11,728 nt of DNA, taken from contig JACQGW010000093.1 in assembly GCA_016199325.1 (NCBI GenBank), positions 1-11,728 on the forward strand, written 5' to 3'. Positions within the stretch are counted from its first letter, which is position 1, and each line of letters opens with the position of its first letter. Origin of the DNA: Chloroflexota bacterium. GTDB taxonomy: Bacteria > Chloroflexota > Dehalococcoidia > JACQGW01. The translations under genes and the position numbers were made by a program. The notes under the pieces are model-generated. The model ran no database searches. It saw nothing but the letters and a program-made list of their open reading frames with translations, and was not told the DNA's origin. Shown piece after piece: positions 6,853-11,728 of this stretch.

Positions 6853-6918
6853 AGCATCTCCCTGGCGTTGAAGGCTGGGGCTCGGGGAGATGCTTCGCTG
6901 CGGCTCAGCATGACGGGG
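6829..6918. repeat. 34-bp perfect inverted repeat of palindromic family A
   Basis: A consensus family A copy (6832-6862) faces an exactly complementary copy (6885-6915). With three more C/G pairs outside, the stem is 34 bp with no mismatch (6829-6862 with 6885-6918) around a 22-nt loop (6863-6884). It lies roughly 90 nt past the hydrolase stop and 150 nt or more before hyuB2. Such a stem would be very stable in RNA and may form a cruciform in DNA. It may end or protect the hyuB3-hydrolase transcript. Confidence 0.85.
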
Positions 6919-7005
6919 ACCAGCCATCCACCGCCGCCCGTCATTCTCCGAATCCGCACCCTTCCCGCCTGCCTCGGCTGAGCACGACCACGCTCCCCCG
7001 ATCTC

Positions 7006-7881
7006 CTACGAGCTCCCCGGTATCTCCAAGAGCTCCTCGCCCCAGATGATCTCGCCTCCGTAGGCGCCGGCCACCTCGGCGAGCGCCTGCTCTCTCCGAC
7101 CGGGACGGCTCATCAGCGTGTTGTGGACCAGGACGAGCTTCTTGACCCCGGCTTCCTCTGCCAGCTTCCCGGCGGCGGTGGTTCCACACAGCCACTCGGA
7201 TTCAAGGCTGGCGTCGAGGCTCGACTGAAGGTCCACGCACACGCAGACGAGCACGTCGGCGCCGCGGGCGAGCTCCGCCACCGACCGGCAGGATCGGGTG
7301 TCGCCCGTGATCACGACGCTGCCCGCATCGGCGTTGACCCGATACGCCAGCGAATCCAGCCACGGCTGCGCGTGCTCGGCGGCCGCGCTGATGACCTCCC
7401 AGCCGTTCCGCTGAATTGTCCAGCCCGGCCCGATGTCTCTGGCGGCGACCGCCGGTGGCCGCCTTGGCAACGGGCCGCCGCGCCGGCTGTAGAAGCGCAG
7501 GCTGAGCGGATGGCTCGATCGTGCCCTGAGCTCGTGCGCAAACGCCCCGGTGCGCTCGTCCAGCAGGCGGGCCGTCAGGAGCTCGGTCGGGCTGGGGCCG
7601 TAGACCTGAAGCTCTGTTTCCTGCCCGGCCGCCATCAGCCAGCGGGTGAGCAGAAAGCACGGGTAGTCGACGTCGTGGTCGAAATGGTGGTGCGTGAAGA
7701 ACAGGTGGCCCACCTGCGCCGGCGCGAGCCCGACTTTCGCGAGCTTGTGGGTGGTGGCCGGGCCGCAGTCGAACATCAGGAGCTCGTCCCCGACGTGCAG
7801 CACGTAGGACGAGCCGAACCGGTCCGGCGTCGGCACCGGCAGCCCCGATCCGAGAATGGTGAGACGAAGCGTGTCCTTCAC
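7006..7881 (-). CDS. Metallo-beta-lactamase-fold hydrolase, RNase Z-like
   Basis: A 291-residue MBL-fold enzyme. The ligands of a two-metal site are visible: the H-x-H-x-D-H motif at 64-69 (HHHFDH), His170 (AEHAQPW), Asp194 (TGDTR) and His253 (LVHN). The order and spacing match the RNase Z-like branch, which includes tRNA 3' processing enzymes and many small-molecule hydrolases or phosphodiesterases. It starts with GTG at 7881, overlapping the hyuB3 stop by 4 nt (GTGA), and has no strong ribosome site, so it is probably translated by reinitiation after HyuB3. The length is near that of bacterial RNase Z (about 300). However, a tRNA-binding exosite arm is not obvious, and the gene sits in a metabolic cluster, so a hydrolase of the HyuB3 substrate or product is more likely than a housekeeping RNase (inference). 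No signal peptide is seen. Confidence 0.88.
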   Translation of the reverse strand: MKDTLRLTILGSGLPVPTPDRFGSSYVLHVGDELLMFDCGPATTHKLAKVGLAPAQVGHLFFTHHHFDHDVDYPCFLLTRWLMAAGQETELQVYGPSPTELLTARLLDERTGAFAHELRARSSHPLSLRFYSRRGGPLPRRPPAVAARDIGPGWTIQRNGWEVISAAAEHAQPWLDSLAYRVNADAGSVVITGDTRSCRSVAELARGADVLVCVCVDLQSSLDASLESEWLCGTTAAGKLAEEAGVKKLVLVHNTLMSRPGRREQALAEVAGAYGGEIIWGEELLEIPGSS

Positions 7882-9590
7882 CGGTTGGCGCGCACCCCAT
7901 CCATGTCGATCTCGACGCCGTAGTCGCGGGCGGCCGCGTCGACGGAGACGAATCCCTTGCGGACGTCGGCGAACACCCGGGCAAGATCCCGCTCGGTCGG
8001 GTCGCCGAAGCCTCCACCGCCGGCCGTTTCCAGGGTGATCCGCACCCTGGGATCATCGAGGTCCAGGGCGCCGAGCTCGTGCCGAACCTCGCCGATGGCG
8101 AGCGGCCTCCCGTTCAGCCGGACCCGGGTCTCCGTGCCGTTGCCGCCGCCGAGGAGCCCGCGGGCGGGATACACCTGGTTCTGGCAGATGGCGGTGATGT
8201 TCAGCGACCGGTCGAGGTCGTCGGGCTTGCCGAAGGTGACGCGAACGCCACAGCCGCCGCGGGTCCGGCCCGGCCCGCCCGAATCCTGGAGGATCTCCTT
8301 CTCGTGCGTCAGGACCGCCGTCGTCATCTCGAAGACCTCGACGGGCACGTTGGCGGCGCTCGTCGGGAAGCAGATGCCGTCGACGCCGTCCGTCGTCAGC
8401 CCGGCGCCCATGCCGCTGCCGTGGAACATGATCGAGCCGAAGGGGACCCCATTGTCGTCGGTGCCGAGCACCCGGACGATGCTCTTGAAGCCCCCCGGCG
8501 CCGGGACCTTGTGTGGGATCGCGCTCGCCAGAGCGGTGTAGATGGCCGGCTCGGCGTGCCAGCCGATCTTCGGGCGGTCGTTCACGCTGGCGGGGCGGCG
8601 GGCGTTGAGGATGGTCCCCTCGGGGATCCGCACCTTGATGGGGCGGAACAGCCCCTCGCTGCTCGGAATCTGCGGCGTCAGGAGACAGTTCAGCCCATAG
8701 TTGCAGCGGGCCAGCGTGTAGCTCAGCGTGCAGTTGATGCCACCATGGGGATGCTCGGGCGGGACCTTGACGAAGTCGAGGAGGAGATCGGAGCCGCGCA
8801 CGCGGACGACGACGCCGATGGTCATCGGCCCGTCGAACTCGTCGAAGGTCCGCTCGGCCGGGTAATCGCCGTCGGGGATCTCGCTGATCGCCTGGCGCAT
8901 CGCGCGCTCGGCCCGCGCCTGGACCGCGTTCGAGAGTGGCTCCAGACTGTCCAGATCGTAGTCGTCGAGCAAGGCGAGCGTCTGCCGGGCGGCGGCCGCG
9001 TTCCCGGTGACCAGCGCCATCAGGTCGCCCATGACCATCTGGGGCGCACGGACGTTCCGCTCGACGATCGAGACGAGCGTCTCGTTCCGCCGGCCGGCCT
9101 CGTACAGCTTGACCGGGGGCACGAACAGGCCCTCCTCGAAGATGCTCCGCGCGAGCTGCGAGTTCAGCAGGCCGCCGATGTCGGCGACGTGGGAGACCGA
9201 GCCGCTGAAGCCAACCAGCCGGCCGCGCTTGAAGATGGGCGTGACGACGCCGAAATCGGGCAGATGCCCGGCGAGGCGCCAGGGGTCGTTGGTGATGAGG
9301 ACGTCGCCGGGCTCCAGCGTCTCGGGCGGGAAGAGCGGCAGCAGCCGCTGGACCAGATACGGGAGGGTCAGGTTGAAGGCGGGGTTGCTCGTCGTCGCGT
9401 GGGCGACCGACCAGCCGCGCGCGTCCATGATCTCACAGCCAAGGTCGTTGGCGGCGCCGACGAGCGTGCTGAACGACGTGCGGCGCAAGGCGGCCTGCAT
9501 CTCGTCGGCCGCCGATACCAGCCGGCCCCAGATGATCTCCAGGGTGACCGGATCGTCGAAGATGGACGCGCGCCGGATCGTGTTTGTCAT
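7878..9590 (-). CDS. Hydantoinase B/oxoprolinase family protein (HyuB3)
   Basis: A 570-residue full-length HyuB paralogue beginning at ATG 9590. TNDPW is at 100-104 and GHLPD at 108-112. It also carries DGDYP, PPEHPHGGINCT, a GSGMGAG variant where the other copies have GGxGAG, DSGGPGRTRGG, and GGGGFG near residue 526. The ending (VEIDMDGVRANR) aligns with HyuB2 and HyuB4. It is closest to HyuB4, differing at 12 of 98 aligned N-terminal residues. The stop overlaps the GTG start of the RNase Z-like hydrolase, so the two form a coupled pair. The 278-bp gap upstream holds an inverted repeat, and no hyuA precedes it. I saw no clear ribosome site within 15 nt of the ATG. Probably cytoplasmic; substrate unknown. 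Confidence 0.94.
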   Translation of the reverse strand: MTNTIRRASIFDDPVTLEIIWGRLVSAADEMQAALRRTSFSTLVGAANDLGCEIMDARGWSVAHATTSNPAFNLTLPYLVQRLLPLFPPETLEPGDVLITNDPWRLAGHLPDFGVVTPIFKRGRLVGFSGSVSHVADIGGLLNSQLARSIFEEGLFVPPVKLYEAGRRNETLVSIVERNVRAPQMVMGDLMALVTGNAAAARQTLALLDDYDLDSLEPLSNAVQARAERAMRQAISEIPDGDYPAERTFDEFDGPMTIGVVVRVRGSDLLLDFVKVPPEHPHGGINCTLSYTLARCNYGLNCLLTPQIPSSEGLFRPIKVRIPEGTILNARRPASVNDRPKIGWHAEPAIYTALASAIPHKVPAPGGFKSIVRVLGTDDNGVPFGSIMFHGSGMGAGLTTDGVDGICFPTSAANVPVEVFEMTTAVLTHEKEILQDSGGPGRTRGGCGVRVTFGKPDDLDRSLNITAICQNQVYPARGLLGGGNGTETRVRLNGRPLAIGEVRHELGALDLDDPRVRITLETAGGGGFGDPTERDLARVFADVRKGFVSVDAAARDYGVEIDMDGVRANR

Positions 9591-9633
9591 AGTATCATCG
9601 GCACCAGGTTACGGGCTGCCGCACCGGCCGAGG

Positions 9634-9848
9634 ACGAGCTGTCAACGGATTCTGGGAACGAATTGAACGGATGGAGTGCATACCAACCCAGCCGGCGCGA
9701 TGGTCGATGAGCCAGCCCGTGCGCAAGACGAGTTGACGGTGAGCGCTGGCCCGCCGTCGGCGGCGGCGACACGTGGGCTCGACCGGCGCGCTCTCGCCCA
9801 TCCGTTCCAATCCGTTCAATCCGCTCCCAGAATCCGTTGACAGCTCGT
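9634..9848. repeat. 37-nt inverted repeat (two mismatches) flanking a 141-nt spacer
   Basis: The left arm 9634-9670 and right arm 9812-9848 are reverse complements at 35 of 37 positions. The core is a GTCAACGGATTCTGGGA-type sequence followed by ATTGAACGG. The right arm runs inward into further ATTGGAACGG units. It starts about 20 nt after the hyuB4 stop and ends about 44 nt before hyuB3. It may be a terminator-like long-range stem, or the two ends of a small mobile or recombined element. The spacer carries no ORF of note. Confidence 0.8.
9762..9826 (+). repeat. Dispersed repeat family B, copy upstream of hyuB3
   Basis: About 65 bp aligning with 11660-11728. The last 20 bases (9807-9826) are identical to 11709-11728, the preceding 30 (ending in the shared AATCCG) match at 24 positions, and the left part shares GGCGGC, GACAC, GCTCG and GGCGCG blocks with one 3-base gap. 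It overlaps the right arm of the inverted repeat. The likely reason is duplication of a hyuB unit together with its upstream DNA. Confidence 0.7.
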
Positions 9849-9868
9849 TCCCCCAGCCGCAATCGGTG

Positions 9869-11632
9869 TCAGGCGCCGGGGTTGCGCGTGTGCATCCCGC
9901 GCCTGTAGGCGCGCACCCCTTCCAGGTCGACCTCGACGCCGTAGACGCGAGCTGCCGCTTCTGCGGAGACGAACCCCTTCCGGACGTCGGCGAACACCCG
10001 GGCCAGGTCGCGCTCCAGCGGGTCGCCGAAGCCACCGCCGCCCGCGGTCTCCAGGGTGATCCGGACACCCGGATCCGTGAGCTCGAAGGCGCCCAGCTCG
10101 TGCCGGACCTCATGCACTTCGAGGAGCCGACCGTCCAGTACGACTCGCGTCAGCACGCCATTGCCGCCGCCGAGTAGCCCGTGGGCGGGATAGCCCTGGT
10201 GATGGCAGCCCGCCGTGACGGTCAGCGACCGGTCCAGGTCGGCGGGCTTGCCGATGGTCACGCGGAGGCTCGCGCCGCCCCGCGTCCGCCCCGGACCGCC
10301 CGAGTCCGGCAGGAACTCCTTCTCGTCCGTCAGGATCGCCGTGGTGCTCTCGAAGATCTCGATGGGCACGTTGCAGGCGCTCGTCGGGAAGCAGATGGCG
10401 TCTACCCCGTCCGTCGTCAGGCCGGCGCCCATGCCGCCGCCGTGGAACATGATCGAGCTGAACGGCACGCCGTTGTCGTCGGTGCCGAGCAGGCGGAAGG
10501 TGCTCTTGAAGCCGCCCGGCGCGGGCACCTTGTGCGGAATGGCGCTGGCCAGCGCATGGTAGATGGCCGGCTCCGTCTGCCAGCCGACTTTCGTCCGGTC
10601 GTTCACCGTCGCGGGATAGCGGGCGTTCAGGATGGTCCCCTCGGGAATCCGCACCGTGATGGGGCGGAAGAGCCCCTCGCTGCTCGGAATCTGCGGCGTC
10701 AGGATACAGTTCAGCGCGTAGAAGATCCGGGCGCAGGCGAAGCTGCGCGTCACGTTGATCCCTCCGTGCGAGTGCTCCGGCGGAACGCTGACGAAGTCGA
10801 CGACCAGATCGGAGCCCCGCACGCGGACGACTACTCCGAGGGTCAGGGGGCCGTCGAGCTCGTCAAAGGTCACCTCGCCCGGGTAGTCGCCGTCGGGAAT
10901 CTCGGCGATGGCCTGGCGCATCGCCCGCTCCGCCCGCGCCTGCACGGCGTTGGACAGCAGCTCAAGGTCGTCCAGCCCGTACTCGTCCAGCAGCGCGAGG
11001 GTCTGGCGGGCAGCCGCGGCGTTGCCGGTGACCAGCGCCGTGATGTCGCCCATGACCATCTCGGGCGCCCGGACGTTCCGCTCGATGATCGAGACGAGCA
11101 TCTCGTTTCGCCTGCCCGCCTCGTACAGCTTGGCAGGTGGAACCTGTAGCCCCTCCTCGAAGATGCTTCGGGACAACTGCATGTTCAGCAGGCCGCCGAT
11201 GTCGGCGACGTGGGCGATGGAGCCGCTGAAGCCGACGAGCCGGTCTCCCTTGAAGAAGGGCGTCACCACGCAGAAGTCCGGCAGGTGTCCGGCGACGAGC
11301 CAGGGGTCGTTGGTGATGATCACGTCGCCCGGCTCGAGGGTGCCCGGCGGGAACATCGGGACCAGCCGCTGGACAAGGTGCGGGATGGTGAGGTTGAACG
11401 ACGGGTTGCTCGTCGTCGCGTGGGCGACCGACCAGCCGCGGGCGTCCATGATCTCGCACCCGAGGTCGTTGGCGGCGCCGACGATGGTGCTGAAGGCGGT
11501 CCGGCGCAGCGCGGCCTGCATCTCGTCGGCCGCCGTCACCAGCCGGCCCCAGATGATCTCCAGGGCCACCGGGTCGTCAAAAAGAGAAGCGCGGTGAGTC
11601 GTGCCCATCAGGGTCTCGCTTGAAACAGCCAT
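9869..11632 (-). CDS. Hydantoinase B/oxoprolinase family protein (HyuB4)
   Basis: A 587-residue full-length HyuB paralogue and the close sister of HyuB3. TNDPW is near 107-111 and GHLPD near 115-119, and it has DGDYP, PPEHSHGGINVT, GGGMGAG, DSGGPGRTRGG and GGGGFG. I chose the ATG at 11632 because AGGA lies six bases upstream. The internal ATG at 11608 matches the paralogues' start better by alignment but has a weaker site. In the motif that reads NCT in the other three copies, this one has NVT, so a Cys is replaced by Val. The protein also has a short extra tail (RRGMHTRNPGA) beyond HyuB2 and HyuB3. No gene overlaps its stop: unlike HyuB2 and HyuB3, it has no coupled partner. Whether hyuA lies upstream is beyond the window. 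Confidence 0.93.
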   Translation of the reverse strand: MAVSSETLMGTTHRASLFDDPVALEIIWGRLVTAADEMQAALRRTAFSTIVGAANDLGCEIMDARGWSVAHATTSNPSFNLTIPHLVQRLVPMFPPGTLEPGDVIITNDPWLVAGHLPDFCVVTPFFKGDRLVGFSGSIAHVADIGGLLNMQLSRSIFEEGLQVPPAKLYEAGRRNEMLVSIIERNVRAPEMVMGDITALVTGNAAAARQTLALLDEYGLDDLELLSNAVQARAERAMRQAIAEIPDGDYPGEVTFDELDGPLTLGVVVRVRGSDLVVDFVSVPPEHSHGGINVTRSFACARIFYALNCILTPQIPSSEGLFRPITVRIPEGTILNARYPATVNDRTKVGWQTEPAIYHALASAIPHKVPAPGGFKSTFRLLGTDDNGVPFSSIMFHGGGMGAGLTTDGVDAICFPTSACNVPIEIFESTTAILTDEKEFLPDSGGPGRTRGGASLRVTIGKPADLDRSLTVTAGCHHQGYPAHGLLGGGNGVLTRVVLDGRLLEVHEVRHELGAFELTDPGVRITLETAGGGGFGDPLERDLARVFADVRKGFVSAEAAARVYGVEVDLEGVRAYRRGMHTRNPGA

Positions 11633-11659
11633 GGGTCTTCCTGTTCTGTCTGGTCATGC

Positions 11660-11728
11660 CGGCGGCAGCGACACTTCTGCTCGGCTGGCGCGGTGTCGCC
11701 CTTCGGCCCCAATCCGTTCAATCCGCTC
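11660..11728 (+). repeat. Dispersed repeat family B, copy upstream of hyuB4 (cut by window edge)
   Basis: This aligns with 9762-9826 and ends at the window edge inside an exact 20-base match. The sequence beyond the edge probably continues with the inverted-repeat arm found at 9827-9848. It lies about 28-96 nt upstream of the hyuB4 ATG, in its likely control region. No convincing promoter boxes were seen. Confidence 0.65.

Larger units (their letters stand above)
6683..7005. other. Repeat-packed intergenic region between the hydrolase gene and hyuB2
   Basis: These 323 bp hold no credible gene. Reading rightwards, it contains a decamer tandem array (6711-6765), a two-copy 37-nt-period repeat (6777-6852) that merges into repeat family A, and a 34-bp perfect hairpin (6829-6918). 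The last roughly 85 bp before the hydrolase stop show nothing recognisable. No good promoter for hyuB2 was seen. Confidence 0.75.
9591..9868. other. Intergenic region between hyuB4 and hyuB3
   Basis: This 278-bp gap has no credible gene. It is bounded by the two arms of a 37-nt inverted repeat and contains a copy of the dispersed repeat also seen upstream of hyuB4. TTGACA boxes occur in both inverted-repeat arms, but no -10 box was found at proper spacing, so I do not call a promoter. Confidence 0.65.

Noticed and set aside
9600..9670. A promoter for hyuB3 based on a perfect TTGACA box
   Set aside because: No -10-like hexamer lies 16-18 nt downstream, and the TTGACA belongs to the repeated arm, so it probably reflects the repeat.
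8079..9710. A 543-codon plus-strand open frame over hyuB3, with similar long frames over hyuB2 (5603-6262) and hyuB4 (10181-11149)
   Set aside because: The same antisense frame stays open in each paralogue because the codon bias is shared. Similarity between these frames follows from the homology of the sense genes and does not show a second gene.
9634..9848. Insertion sequence with terminal inverted repeats
   Set aside because: The arms look like terminal repeats, but the 141-nt spacer has no transposase frame and I found no flanking target duplication. It is kept as an inverted repeat only.

Overview
The window is GC-rich, with strong GC bias at third codon positions, and almost all of it is read from the minus strand. 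I see seven complete protein genes, possibly the last codons of one plus-strand gene at the left edge, and three intergenic regions packed with palindromic or tandem repeats. No rRNA, tRNA, CRISPR, transposase or phage gene was seen. The solute-binding lipoprotein has a twin-arginine signal, a lipobox and a long Ala/Pro/Thr linker. That style is common in Chloroflexota, and with the high GC and dispersed palindromes I lean towards a high-GC Chloroflexota-like bacterium. This is inference; there is no marker gene.

In minus-strand transcription order (right to left) the layout is: hyuB4 (11632-9869); a 278-bp gap with a 37-nt inverted repeat; hyuB3 (9590-7878), overlapped by 4 nt by a metallo-beta-lactamase-fold hydrolase (7881-7006); a 323-bp gap with a 34-bp perfect hairpin and two tandem repeats; hyuB2 (6682-4967), overlapped by 4 nt by a class I SAM methyltransferase (4970-4152); a short gap with a good sigma70-type promoter; an SBP_bac_5 lipoprotein (4077-2311); a 358-bp gap with four copies of the same palindromic repeat; and hyuB1 (1952-195). 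Past hyuB1 there is a small hairpin and perhaps the 3' end of a convergent gene.

The main feature is four separate hydantoinase B/oxoprolinase (HyuB, PF02538) paralogues with no hydantoinase A gene between them. HyuB2, HyuB3 and HyuB4 are close relatives (12 of 98 N-terminal residues differ between B3 and B4, 20 of 98 between B2 and B3). HyuB1 is clearly more divergent. Characterised members of this superfamily (N-methylhydantoinase, 5-oxoprolinase, caprolactamase, acetone and acetophenone carboxylases) act with an HyuA-type ATP-binding subunit or domain. These four therefore either share an HyuA encoded elsewhere or work without one. The solute-binding protein suggests uptake of a peptide-like or other small organic substrate, and the HyuB proteins, hydrolase and methyltransferase may process it. 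The actual substrate cannot be read from the sequence.

The likely history is repeated duplication of a hyuB unit, with different genes coupled downstream of individual copies and repeat elements at the junctions. The clearest candidates for something undescribed are the HyuA-less hyuB array with stop/start-coupled partners, and the repeats that separate its units.
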